DNA from: Sphingobium sp. SCG-1
GTDB taxonomy: Bacteria > Pseudomonadota > Alphaproteobacteria > Sphingomonadales > Sphingomonadaceae
Assembly (NCBI RefSeq): GCF_002953135.1
Contig: NZ_CP026372.1
Coordinates: 1,488,001 to 1,552,000, forward strand
Reading direction: 5' to 3'
DNA: 64,000 nucleotides
The notes beneath the pieces are model-generated. The model did not search any database. It had not been told where the DNA came from and saw only the letters and a program-made list of their open reading frames with translations. Shown piece after piece: positions 53,934-62,848 of the stretch. Within the stretch, counting starts at the first letter, position 1. Every line of letters starts with the position of its first letter. The translations under genes and the position numbers were made by a program.

Positions 53934-56900
53934 GCGAACCCAAACCGTTTCAGGAAGCAGCGGTCGATGCGGCGCTATTGGCTTTCGCGAACCAGACGGG
54001 GCGGCGGCGCTTTCTGGTGGCTGATGAGGTTGGTCTGGGCAAGACCGTCGTTGCGAAGGAGGTGGCGCGCCGCATGGCTGACGATGGTCGCCGGCCCCTG
54101 GTGATCTATTACGTCGCCAACGGTCACGCGGTGTCCCATCAGAACAAAGGCCGTGTCGTCGGTTTCCTTGATGATGGGCAATTGGAGAAGGCAACCAAAA
54201 CGCCGGATCGGCTTTCGTTGATCGCGGTCGCGAAGCGGCCAGACAGCCCTGTTCTGATCTACGCGCTGACTCCCGCGACATCTTTCCCCGGCGCGCGCGC
54301 GCGCCTAACCGGCGGACGCAAGGAAGAGCGCGCATTCCTGAAAGTACTGATCGAGCGTGCCTATCCGGCATTCGCACGGGATCTTGATCCGGACATCCTG
54401 CGGCTGAGTGCGCAGGGGTCCTGGGACTGGGCCGTCAAGGACGCGGAGACGAAATTCGCGACTTCGCCCGCCCACCTCACGCAACGGTTTCGCGAAGCCC
54501 TTGCGGCGGAGTTCGGCGAGCCGGTGCGCGCGAAACTGGAGCTAGCGGTGCTGGGTGACGCCGAGAAGAAGATCAAGCCGCTGAAGCCGACCACCTTCGT
54601 TGGCCATCTCCGTCGCGCGCTAGCGCTGGCAACACTGCGCCATCAGCCGCCCGATCTGGTTATTCTCGACGAGTTCCAGCGCTACCGCCAGATTCTGGAA
54701 GAGAAAGATGCCGATCCGCTTCTGCAGGCGCTTCTCGAGCCAGCAGGCTCGACCGTTCCGCCTGCGATTTTGTTGCTTAGCGCCACACCTTACCGGCTTC
54801 TGAGCACTCGGTGGGAGGAGACCAAGGGTGCGCTCGCTCACGCCGAGCTCCTCGAACTGATCGAATTCCTTGCGGGTCGGGGGGTTCGTGAACGCGCAAA
54901 GACGCTCTTTTCCGGTTTCGGCGACAAGTTGCGTGACATCGCGGCAAATGCCGATGCTAGCCGCCCCGACCTAGCGCACGAGGTGGCCGAGGCCGCCAAG
55001 CTCAGAGACGAGCTCCGTAGCCTGCTGACCCCTGTGATGTCGCGAACAGAGCGGGACAGCGTGGGGTCGACCGATCCGCTGGCCGGAACACAATTCCTCA
55101 ACGCCGATCCTGAGCCCGAGGATTTTCAGATCTATCGGCATCTGGTCGACAGCTTCTCGGAAGATGTGCGCTATGAGGCCCTTCCTTATTGGTCGTCGGT
55201 TCCTTTGCCGGCCCAATCACTGGGCCCACGCTATGCGGCTTGGAAGCGCGCAAAGATAAAGGCAGCGCCCAAACTCACACGGATGACGCGCGAGCGCCGG
55301 AACAAGCTCAGCGCGCCGGCGGCCTGGCCGGATGCGAAGCTTCGGGCACTCAGCGACGTTGCTCCGCCCAAGCTCCTGTCGCTGCCGTGGGTCGCGCCGT
55401 CCTTGCCGTGGTGGCCGCTGGGGGGTAGCTGGAAAAGCGAAGCGGCCGACCCCAAACTTTTGATGTTCAGCCGCTTTCGCGCAACGCCGCCAAGCGTTGC
55501 CGCGCTTCTAAGCTTTGGCGTCGAAGCGCATTGTCTTCCTAAGAACAAAGGCGGTTATGAGAAGGCTTATAGGCGACGGCGCTTCAAATTAGCGGCGATT
55601 CCGGGTCCGGTCATGGCCGCGTTCCATCCTTCACCATGGTTGATCCGTCACACCAACCCGCTTGTGAAAGCGGGTGAGCCGCTCAGTGTCATTCGTAAGC
55701 TGGTGCGGCGACAGATCCTCGCGGCCCTGCCCAAAGGGATTGTCGAACGAGACACTGTGAAGGCCCGGCGGCGGCATCGATCCATCGGACAGATCATAGC
55801 CGCAATCGAACGTAAGGCCGGCATGGGGGAACAGGCCGCCGCAGGTTGGAACGGCGCAATTGGAGATGATCGCGCCGCTAGGTCTGCCGTCCAGAAGTGG
55901 CGGCAGGTGCAGCCGATCGAGCGGCTTTCCCCGTCCGAACTTGAGGATCTCGTCGAGTATGCGATCGGAGCGCCGGGCGTGGCGCTCGGCCGGGCATTGC
56001 TCAGGCATGATCCGACGATCCTGGATTCGGCCCGATATCCCAGCCTGGTCCAGCTCAGTTGGCAGGGGCTGCGTGCCTATCTCGACAACCCTGTGATCCT
56101 GTCCTCGTTGCCGGGCAAGACTGCGGTCGAGCAGGTCATGAGCGCGGTCGTGGATGGCGGTTTTGAAAGCGTCCTCGACGAGCATTTCTGGCTGCGCGCG
56201 GAGAACCTGCCTGAAGGCGTCGCGGGTCTGGCCAAAGATTTGGCGTCATCGCTCGGACTGCGCGCTGGTAGCTTCAGCTTTCACGGAATTGGCGGTCAGT
56301 TGCACAAGATACCAGTGCGCTGTCACGTCGCCGTACCGTTCGGGGATGCCGAGGCCGAGCCTGCCGTCAAAATGGAAGGCGGCGTGGTGGAGACTGCTCC
56401 AGCTCGACCCGATGAAATTCGCCGAAGCTTCAACACGCCCTTTTGGCCGCATGTGCTGGCCACGACATCTGTCGGCCAAGAAGGGTTGGATTTCCACCCT
56501 TGGTGTTCGCATGTGGTCCATTGGGATCTCTCGTCGAACCCCCTGGATCTTGAACAGCGCGAGGGTCGCATCCAGCGCTATGCTGGACTCGCTGTCAGGC
56601 GCCGGCTCTCAGCGATGTTGCGCGACGAAGTGCTGAGAGACGTCGCCGTCTCAGAGGGCTCGCCGTGGCTATGCTTGCAGCGCCATGCGGAGCGCTTCGG
56701 CGATACCAGCGGCCTCCGTCCTTGGTGGGTGCTCGAAAAGGCGGAAATCACCCGGCACGTTTTCGAGCGACCTTTCGGCCGGGATGTGGCGCGCTTTGCT
56801 CAACTTCGCGAACAGCGCATGATCTATCGGCTGGCGCTTGGTCAGCCCAACCAGGAGGATTTTATCGATGTGCTGTCACGCGGGGGTGAGGCGACTCGCG

Positions 56901-57013
56901 CGCTCCTGCAGCCCCTCGTTCTAGACCTCTCCGCCATGGGGATTCGGTCGAAGATACCACCCACGCTGGAAGAACTGGATAGCAATCTTCCTGCTGTCAA
57001 AGCCGTCGGCTAA
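53930..57013 (+). CDS. SF2/SNF2-like helicase, gene 4 of the putative defence operon
   Basis: 1027 aa from GTG 53930 (GTGA overlap). Helicase motifs in order: Q-like FQEAAVDAAL (7-16), I ADEVGLGKT (31-39), II ILDEFQR (about 247), III LLSATPYR (about 285), V TSVGQEGLDF and VI LEQREGRIQRYAG (about 876). The DEVGLGKT and QREGRIQR forms resemble SNF2/RapA-type translocases as in DISARM DrmD. Long inserts separate the two RecA lobes. Probably the motor and sensor of the system. Confidence 0.85.
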   Translation: MSEPKPFQEAAVDAALLAFANQTGRRRFLVADEVGLGKTVVAKEVARRMADDGRRPLVIYYVANGHAVSHQNKGRVVGFLDDGQLEKATKTPDRLSLIAVAKRPDSPVLIYALTPATSFPGARARLTGGRKEERAFLKVLIERAYPAFARDLDPDILRLSAQGSWDWAVKDAETKFATSPAHLTQRFREALAAEFGEPVRAKLELAVLGDAEKKIKPLKPTTFVGHLRRALALATLRHQPPDLVILDEFQRYRQILEEKDADPLLQALLEPAGSTVPPAILLLSATPYRLLSTRWEETKGALAHAELLELIEFLAGRGVRERAKTLFSGFGDKLRDIAANADASRPDLAHEVAEAAKLRDELRSLLTPVMSRTERDSVGSTDPLAGTQFLNADPEPEDFQIYRHLVDSFSEDVRYEALPYWSSVPLPAQSLGPRYAAWKRAKIKAAPKLTRMTRERRNKLSAPAAWPDAKLRALSDVAPPKLLSLPWVAPSLPWWPLGGSWKSEAADPKLLMFSRFRATPPSVAALLSFGVEAHCLPKNKGGYEKAYRRRRFKLAAIPGPVMAAFHPSPWLIRHTNPLVKAGEPLSVIRKLVRRQILAALPKGIVERDTVKARRRHRSIGQIIAAIERKAGMGEQAAAGWNGAIGDDRAARSAVQKWRQVQPIERLSPSELEDLVEYAIGAPGVALGRALLRHDPTILDSARYPSLVQLSWQGLRAYLDNPVILSSLPGKTAVEQVMSAVVDGGFESVLDEHFWLRAENLPEGVAGLAKDLASSLGLRAGSFSFHGIGGQLHKIPVRCHVAVPFGDAEAEPAVKMEGGVVETAPARPDEIRRSFNTPFWPHVLATTSVGQEGLDFHPWCSHVVHWDLSSNPLDLEQREGRIQRYAGLAVRRRLSAMLRDEVLRDVAVSEGSPWLCLQRHAERFGDTSGLRPWWVLEKAEITRHVFERPFGRDVARFAQLREQRMIYRLALGQPNQEDFIDVLSRGGEATRALLQPLVLDLSAMGIRSKIPPTLEELDSNLPAVKAVG

Positions 57014-57040
57014 CGGGACTGGCGGCTGATCTTTTGTGGC

Positions 57041-58324
57041 TCAGGTCGCAGGCGTGGTGGGTTCTGACCGTTTGGGCATCCAGTCGAGCTTTGCCCGCTG
57101 CTCCTGTAGAGTTCGCTCAACGGCTGGGCGGTCCGTTGCGTCGATCGCTCCCGCTGCAAGCTGCGCTTCCGCCAGCGCAATGATTTGCCGGCGCGCGTCA
57201 TCAAGAATGGAAAATGGCGAACGATCGGCAAGCGAAAGCGGCTCCATGATGCGCTCGCAAATCGCACGCTGCCGGGCAGCAGGTATGGCAGACCATGCCG
57301 ATGGGGCGATGAACCAGTGGTCCGTGCCGTGGATCATCCAGCTTTCCAGCATTTCTAGAACCGAGAATGAGCTTTGATCCTGTGCGTGAAGGTCAATGGC
57401 GTCCGAATGTTCCGATGCGGCGCCGATCATGATCTTCGTGTTTCCAGATTCGGGTATGATGGCCAGGAAGCAAAGACCGCGCTTCGCTTCGCCGTCGCGT
57501 TCGTAGTTCAGAACGCCGAAGCCGGAGAGGCAGACGGAGAGCTGAATGCCGAAGTTGGCGACCAGCATGGCGAGGTGGTCGCTACCATGGCGGATCTCGG
57601 GGAGGATGCCTTCGTACAGGGCCTCCAACTCCGGCAGATCGGACTGGATATCGGCTAGGTGGCGTACAAGTCTGTTCTCGATCTCATCGTTTTCGAAGGC
57701 GAGGCCCGATACCTCCAAGGGAGGGGCAGCTCGGGCGGATTGCATTCGGGCGATGACGAATTCGTTTCGGCGTAGCCGATGCTCCGCCAGCATGGCATCC
57801 GCCTTTTGCTTCTGGTGCCTCTTCGAATAGATCTCGCGGCAGATCGTGCGGAATGCCTGCAAGCGAAAGTGCTGTTCTTCGGTCATGGTCTTCTGGGTCT
57901 CGAAGGCCGAAAACAGATTCTCGTGCTCGGTGCAGAATCCGGGGAAAGTGGAGGCATCCCTGACGCCGACACTGACCAAGTCTAGGCCAGCCGCGCCGTA
58001 ACGCGGCGTCTGCACATGCCCATTATCCGCGATAAGGCGAATGGACGCTCCGAGCGAGATGGTGTGCGACCGAGGGATACTGAGGTTAGAACATCCGTCG
58101 TGCATACACGAGCCGGGCTTCGACCATGCCCTGTCCCAGCGCTTCAGAAAGGAATGAAACACGCCATTTCGTTCGCCATCCGACGAAAAGACCGCTGCTG
58201 CATCGGCCTCCAGATCCGTCAGCGCCTGGTCGTAGGCGACAAGAGCGTCCCGCAGTTCGGCACGCTTCTCTCCGTTGATCTCGTCGGGCCAGTGAATCTC
58301 GGGTGGGTTATCGTCGTCCGCCAT
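57041..58324 (-). CDS. Hypothetical protein with HNH-like zinc site
   Basis: 427 aa, start MADDDNPPEIHWPDE at 58324. Near the N-terminus Cys73-x4-Cys78, His87 in PRSHTISLGASIR and Cys131-x2-His134 in FPGFCTEHENLF form a probable zinc-binding fold reminiscent of HNH-type modules. The rest is helical. Not recognised by name. It ends 28 bp from the helicase stop, so it could be an accessory gene on the other strand or an independent defence gene. Confidence 0.65.
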   Translation of the reverse strand: MADDDNPPEIHWPDEINGEKRAELRDALVAYDQALTDLEADAAAVFSSDGERNGVFHSFLKRWDRAWSKPGSCMHDGCSNLSIPRSHTISLGASIRLIADNGHVQTPRYGAAGLDLVSVGVRDASTFPGFCTEHENLFSAFETQKTMTEEQHFRLQAFRTICREIYSKRHQKQKADAMLAEHRLRRNEFVIARMQSARAAPPLEVSGLAFENDEIENRLVRHLADIQSDLPELEALYEGILPEIRHGSDHLAMLVANFGIQLSVCLSGFGVLNYERDGEAKRGLCFLAIIPESGNTKIMIGAASEHSDAIDLHAQDQSSFSVLEMLESWMIHGTDHWFIAPSAWSAIPAARQRAICERIMEPLSLADRSPFSILDDARRQIIALAEAQLAAGAIDATDRPAVERTLQEQRAKLDWMPKRSEPTTPAT

Positions 58325-58831
58325 GAATAGTCCTGCTCGATATTGCACCCGGATATGCGGCGCTTGTGCCTCGCCGTGCTCGCCGCGGCGAAGACCGGGG
58401 AGCGGCTGAGGCGTGAAGCAGAACAGCGGAAGATCGCAGAGGACCGTCGCCGCCGCGACCTGGCTGCGCGCCGCAAGCATATTTAGGATCGCCTTACTGC
58501 TGGACTAGGCGCGATTCTCTCCGAACTTGAGGAGCTGGATCGGCTTCGTCGTCTCGTTTTCATGAGTGTCGGCTGAACCGACGCCACGGTTGACGACCTT
58601 CCTGGTGGGCGAGCGAACATTTGGCAAAACGTGTGGTCAGACTGTCGGCCGGGGCGATCGAGGACCTGTTCGAGGCGGAGCGTTTGTTCGGCAATGGTGA
58701 CGATCACGGGTTTGCGCCATCCAGATTGTGATGGGCGGCAAGGCCGGCGGGCGTGATCATGGGTGATGGACAATGCAGCGTGCCTGGGGTCCGGTGCGCG
58801 TCTGGTCTCCGCCTAGCGTATTGTATCGACC
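58325..58831. other. 507-bp spacer between the two defence loci
   Basis: A 43-codon plus-strand frame (58355-58486) has a basic, helical look but no family. The remainder holds only broken frames. It may be the scar of an older insertion. No repeat or terminator stands out. Confidence 0.4.
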
Positions 58832-59149
58832 CTAGCGAGGAAGGCGGCGCTGGATGCCCTCCAGAAGATAGGCGATAAGGAGGGGCAAGCCGCGCACTTC
58901 AACGCCCATCTTTCGACGCGCATTTACGGCCGCCAGCAAATCCCGCCATTCCGCGAGAAGCTCCCCTTCGTCTTCCTTCGTCAGGACGCTCAGGTCGATG
59001 TCGTTCCCCAGACGCTGTCGAAGAAAGTCGAATATCGTTCCATTTTCGATTTTCGATCTTACCTCGGAAATCGCGAGGTCGTCGTATCGTCCGCTGTCCA
59101 TTGCTGCGTTGAAGTAGAAGGCCAAAAAAGTAAGAGCCGTAATCCGCAT
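58832..59149 (-). CDS. Hypothetical protein at the 3' end of the CBASS operon
   Basis: 105 aa (MRITALTFLAFYFNAAMDSGRYDDLAISEVRSKI...). Soluble, charged, helical; family unknown. It lies 68 bp after nucC on the same strand, so it may be co-transcribed with the CBASS genes. I know of no such gene in the standard type III set. Confidence 0.6.
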   Translation of the reverse strand: MRITALTFLAFYFNAAMDSGRYDDLAISEVRSKIENGTIFDFLRQRLGNDIDLSVLTKEDEGELLAEWRDLLAAVNARRKMGVEVRGLPLLIAYLLEGIQRRLPR

Positions 59150-59217
59150 TCTTTTTCCGTTTCATTGAATGAATACAAGTTTTGCGTTCGTGGAGGGATG
59201 GCCGCGCTACCGGCCTT

Positions 59218-59943
59218 CTATTTGGTCAGCCATTGGCCATAGGCTTCCACGTCGATCATCGGCACGGTTCCGCTGAACTGCAGTTGGGATATCAGCTTGA
59301 ACAGGAATGCCGTCGCCGGTTTATTTTCGTTAACGAAGCTGTAGCTCGCGGCCGTTTGATCGAAAGAGAAGTGGCCATGTGAGGCGACGCAGCCGATATC
59401 GAGCCGCCCGTCGCCGATATTGGCTGCTAGGGCTTTCTCAAATGAGACCCCGAGCGCGGGGCTCCATTCGCTTTCAAAGGTCAGGAGGCCGCCCAGGATC
59501 GGGATCAAGGGTTTCGCCGGATAGACGCCGTGGGCGTATGGAATCGGAAGGCTCGTGCGGTGGAGGCGTCTGACGCTTGCAACCTTTTCCTGCGCGTAGG
59601 CGACCAGGCTGGCGTCTGCCGTCTGCTTCGCCTCGAAAACGGCGTAGACGCTTTCGGCCGGGATGATCGTCTCGTTCTCATAGGTGAAGATGAACGGCGA
59701 ATACTGGCGATCGAAGATCACGACATCGATCTGTTGGCTGAAGTTGCCCAAGCTATCGACCACATGCGCCTTGGCTGCCTGATAGCGCTTCGGCAAATAC
59801 GTCTCCAACATGCTGATCCAGACATTCTCGCTGGCATCGCCCTTCGTCCCCGGATGGTTGAACGATTTCCGAACGGTTGCAAGACGCTGCTGAATATCTT
59901 CATGCAACGAGGAGAGAAGCTGTGACAAGGACCAATCCGACAT
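59218..59943 (-). CDS. nucC: NucC, cyclic-trinucleotide-activated DNA endonuclease (CBASS effector)
   Basis: 241 aa, start MSDWSLSQLLSSLHED at 59943, the same length and opening as E. coli NucC. Active site of the restriction-enzyme-like fold: Asp73 in SQQIDVVIFD, Glu104 and Lys106 in AVFEAKQ, at the reported NucC positions. The protein appears strongly conserved along its length (GTKGDASENVWISMLETYLPKRY, FTYENETIIPAESVYAVFEAK). NucC trimers join to hexamers on binding cAAA and cut DNA without sequence preference, killing the infected cell. Last core gene of the operon. Confidence 0.95.
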   Translation of the reverse strand: MSDWSLSQLLSSLHEDIQQRLATVRKSFNHPGTKGDASENVWISMLETYLPKRYQAAKAHVVDSLGNFSQQIDVVIFDRQYSPFIFTYENETIIPAESVYAVFEAKQTADASLVAYAQEKVASVRRLHRTSLPIPYAHGVYPAKPLIPILGGLLTFESEWSPALGVSFEKALAANIGDGRLDIGCVASHGHFSFDQTAASYSFVNENKPATAFLFKLISQLQFSGTVPMIDVEAYGQWLTK

Positions 59944-59976
59944 CGGCAAAACTCACTGTGTTTCTGGTGGCTTCCG

Positions 59977-60873
59977 TTACGACAGCGGAAATTTCGGGCC
60001 AAACAATTCACGCCAGGCGCGCAACGCCTCGCCGTTCCGGCCGCGGCGGACATGGTCGATTGCAAGAGTCGCTTCGCGCTCCGCCGCGAGCAGAAGATCG
60101 CGCGCCCGCGTCTTGCGCGCGGTGTCCATGCCGTTGCTGATGGGCGGGCCGAGGCCGGCTGGGTCGGGCCACTCATCGAAAATCCGCGCCGCGAGCGTCG
60201 CAAAGAATCCCTGAATCTCTCGGTCAAAGCTGCCACCCCAGCCGCCATAAAGGCATTGCATCGCCATGACTTCGATAAGGAACGAGGGCTTCACCGGCTT
60301 CTCGCCGTGCTTGGGGTTGTTGTTCCAATATTTCAACATCCGCACGAGACCCTTCCATTCGCTGGAATAGGCCTGATGCGCGGCAGTGGCCTCCGCGGCA
60401 TGGGTTTGAGGGTTGGTCCCGATCCACTTGCCGAGTTCGTTGTCGGGTATCTCGAAATCCTCAGCCTTGTCGAAAGCCGGGACCACATCAACGCTAATGA
60501 CGCGGTAATCGGTGTTGTCCTCGGTATCGGCCTTCACGCCAAAATCGACGTTGATCGAGCGGTTCTGCTTCTTGACCTTGTCGCCGTACTTCTCGACCAG
60601 GGCATTGTGGAAATCGGTCAGCACCACCGAGGGCGCTTTGGAGCGATAGTGGTCTTCCGACGATTTCAGGACGAAAAAGATGTCGACGTCCTTCAACGGC
60701 TTGGTCTTGGTCCAACGCGCGTAGGATCCGGTGAGGAAGCTCCGGTCGATCTTGAACTTGGTGTCCAGATAATCCCGGACCTCTTTTTGGCGCGCCGAGG
60801 CGTTTGCCTGCTCCCGATCATTCAGCTCGAGCCGGCTCTTGAATTTGCGAAACGCTTCGTCGATCGTGAGCAT
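59977..60873 (-). CDS. CD-NTase (cGAS/DncV-like nucleotidyltransferase) of type III CBASS
   Basis: 298 aa. ATG 60873 overlaps the HORMA stop (TGATG). Catalytic motif GS (49-50), Asp62-x-Asp64 in LKDVDIFFVL and a third Asp129 in SVDVVPAF. C-terminal OAS1-like helical domain (EWKGLVRMLKYWNNNPKHGEKPVKPSFLIEVMA). Paired with NucC it should make a cyclic trinucleotide such as cAAA. Partner HORMA and TRIP13 genes suggest clade C or D; I did not assign a clade. Confidence 0.93.
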   Translation of the reverse strand: MLTIDEAFRKFKSRLELNDREQANASARQKEVRDYLDTKFKIDRSFLTGSYARWTKTKPLKDVDIFFVLKSSEDHYRSKAPSVVLTDFHNALVEKYGDKVKKQNRSINVDFGVKADTEDNTDYRVISVDVVPAFDKAEDFEIPDNELGKWIGTNPQTHAAEATAAHQAYSSEWKGLVRMLKYWNNNPKHGEKPVKPSFLIEVMAMQCLYGGWGGSFDREIQGFFATLAARIFDEWPDPAGLGPPISNGMDTARKTRARDLLLAAEREATLAIDHVRRGRNGEALRAWRELFGPKFPLS

Positions 60874-61373
60874 CAGGCTCTCCTCAGATAAGACGTGCTG
60901 GCGCCGAGGCCGCTGTGCTCGACGGTCGTCCCGAGGCTTTGGCGAACCATGCCCTCCGCCGAACGTCCGCTCGCCTTGCCCCAGCCGACCACGTCGGGAC
61001 GGCCGGGCTTGTTTTGCAGAAGCAGTCGATACCGCGCTTCGCTCGGAACCAGCCCCGCCTTTCTGATCGCGTATTTGAGCTGTTCGGTATCCGTCCAGAA
61101 GCTGCCGTCGCCGCCGGACCAGCCATAGGCGATGTCGATGTCCCACCGGAAAATCAGCGCGTCGGTCTTCGGATTGTAGATCTCCAGCTTTACCGTTTCG
61201 AGGTCGCCCGTGTTCAACCAGGTCTGGACGCCACGCATGTGCAACGCCCAGTCGCCGACGAACTCGGACGGGTCAAGGCCCACAAGGCGGATGATATCCT
61301 TTAAGCTTTTGAGGATGTTGTCCGCCACATAGGTGACAGAGTGAGTATAGGTGTTGACAGCGACGTTGGTCAT
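60873..61373 (-). CDS. cap7: Bacterial HORMA-domain protein (HORMA2/Cap7)
   Basis: 166 aa, ATG 61373. N-terminal helix (YTHSVTYVADNILKSLKDIIRLVGLDPSEF) and beta-sheet with a C-terminal safety-belt region (about 115-166) match bacterial HORMA proteins of CBASS. In type III systems the closed form binds a peptide and activates the CD-NTase. Coupled by overlap to its neighbours. Confidence 0.9.
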   Translation of the reverse strand: MTNVAVNTYTHSVTYVADNILKSLKDIIRLVGLDPSEFVGDWALHMRGVQTWLNTGDLETVKLEIYNPKTDALIFRWDIDIAYGWSGGDGSFWTDTEQLKYAIRKAGLVPSEARYRLLLQNKPGRPDVVGWGKASGRSAEGMVRQSLGTTVEHSGLGASTSYLRRA

Positions 61374-61846
61374 GAGCCCAGAAACCCTTTCGGATCGAAC
61401 ACAAGGGTCTGTGAATTCGTGGTCGCCGCCTCGTCGGCGCTCGAGACAGCCGCATCGAGATCGCGCGCCGTGATGCGGGTGCTGTGTTTCTTGAGCGCAC
61501 CCTGAACCCAGGCGAGATCGTCCGCCAGGCAAGGCAGCGAAACCCGCCAGTCCCCTTTCAGCGGGTCAAAGCCAAGCGCGTCTTCGTTGGCGTCGGAGCC
61601 CTCGATGGCGTCATCGTCATAGAGGCAATAGATCCGCGTGCGCGGACCATCGCAGGTCACTGTGATGGCGGCATCCTTCGTCGCCTGATCCGCGATCACA
61701 CTGGCGGCGACACCGGTGACGGCAAGAAGCTCTGTCCGTGCATCACCGGTCTTTCCCTGGGTCAAAAGATCGACGATCGCCGTCCAAGTCAGTGAGGCGT
61801 CACGCTCCGGCGTGCTTTTGAAGGTGCGGCTGGCGACGGTGCTCAT
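61370..61846 (-). CDS. cap8: Second HORMA-like protein (HORMA3/Cap8) with putative closure motif
   Basis: 158 aa, ATG 61846. Sits between cap6 and cap7 as expected for the two-HORMA subtype. The N-terminal part (SRTFKSTPERDASLTWTAIVDLL) is diverged from HORMA2. The C-terminus TLVFDPKGFLGS carries a hydrophobic-Phe-Asp/Asn-Pro stretch like closure peptides bound by HORMA2 in related systems. Identity rests on context and length. Confidence 0.78.
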   Translation of the reverse strand: MSTVASRTFKSTPERDASLTWTAIVDLLTQGKTGDARTELLAVTGVAASVIADQATKDAAITVTCDGPRTRIYCLYDDDAIEGSDANEDALGFDPLKGDWRVSLPCLADDLAWVQGALKKHSTRITARDLDAAVSSADEAATTNSQTLVFDPKGFLGS

Positions 61847-62766
61847 GACGTCTTGGCTCCCGACATGCGGCCCGCCTTGGCGGCGCGCGCCGCGCCGAAA
61901 AGATCCTCGATCGTCAGGCGTTCGGGGTTCATGGCCGTTTGCGGGCTGCTGGCCAAGGCGTTGGCCACCATCTTGCGGATGGCGCGTCCGTCGAGCCCGA
62001 CGCATTCGGCCGCGCAGCGGTCGAAACCCTGAGAGGCGGGCAGTTTCGCGATGGCCGGGTAGGTCTTGCCGAGGCCGGTCAGGCAATCCTTCAGGATAAG
62101 CCCGCACGCTTCCCGATCGGGCAGCGGCACATGGACGACCAGGTCACAGCGCGAGGTGAAGGCCGCATCGACCGCCTGGGGAAAGTTGCTGGTGGCAAGG
62201 AACAACAGGTTCGGATGCCGCTCGGCCAGCGCATCGAGCTGAACGAGCACGGCATCGGTTGCGCGGTGGATGTCGATCGGATTGGCCTCCAGGCTCATTT
62301 TCGACCGGTCGGCGGCAAGCGTCTCGACTTCATCGAGGAGCACAATTGTCGGTCCCGCGGCGGCGGCTTCGGCGATCGACTGTGAGAACAGCTCCGATAC
62401 CGCACGCTGGGTCTTGCCCATCGCCGAACTGGTAAGCGCATGCGGCTCGACTTCGAGCAGGCGGAACCCGCCACCCGGAAAGGTCTCGGCGGTACGATGC
62501 GCCAATCCGCGAGCAAGAGAGGTCTTGCCGGTCCCGGGGGGTCCGACAAGCAGAATGACGCCGTGGAGCGGAATGACACCACGATCGACCTTCCCGCGCA
62601 TCGTGAAGTTCAGCATCGCCTGCGAGAGGAGCTGGGCCTTCAGGCGCTCGTCGAGGATAATCGAATTCCAGAGCGCTCCGAGTGCAGGATCGGGAAGCCG
62701 GCGGGCGCGCTGGATGCCCTTGGGCTGGTTGAAGTCCTCGTTCTGCACCGCCGTCAACTTCTGCAT
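61843..62766 (-). CDS. cap6: TRIP13/Pch2-like AAA+ ATPase (Cap6)
   Basis: 307 aa, start MQKLTAVQNEDFNQPKG at 62766 with AAGGA. Walker A GPPGTGKT at 75-82, Walker B IVLLDEVE near 141-148, sensor ATSNFPQAVD and an arginine-finger region. It opens HORMA proteins to switch CBASS off. First core CBASS gene in transcription order. Confidence 0.94.
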   Translation of the reverse strand: MQKLTAVQNEDFNQPKGIQRARRLPDPALGALWNSIILDERLKAQLLSQAMLNFTMRGKVDRGVIPLHGVILLVGPPGTGKTSLARGLAHRTAETFPGGGFRLLEVEPHALTSSAMGKTQRAVSELFSQSIAEAAAAGPTIVLLDEVETLAADRSKMSLEANPIDIHRATDAVLVQLDALAERHPNLLFLATSNFPQAVDAAFTSRCDLVVHVPLPDREACGLILKDCLTGLGKTYPAIAKLPASQGFDRCAAECVGLDGRAIRKMVANALASSPQTAMNPERLTIEDLFGAARAAKAGRMSGAKTS

Positions 62767-62848
62767 CTTGATCGTCCTTGCGTCGCCTGCCTGGCGGGTT
62801 GAATGAGAAAATGGGAAGAGCCGCGCCCGGGCGGCGCGGCCGCTGGGC

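Noticed and set aside
58355..58486. 43-codon basic frame in the spacer between the defence loci
   Set aside because: Too short and without a ribosome site or homologue I know; may be a gene remnant but cannot be supported.
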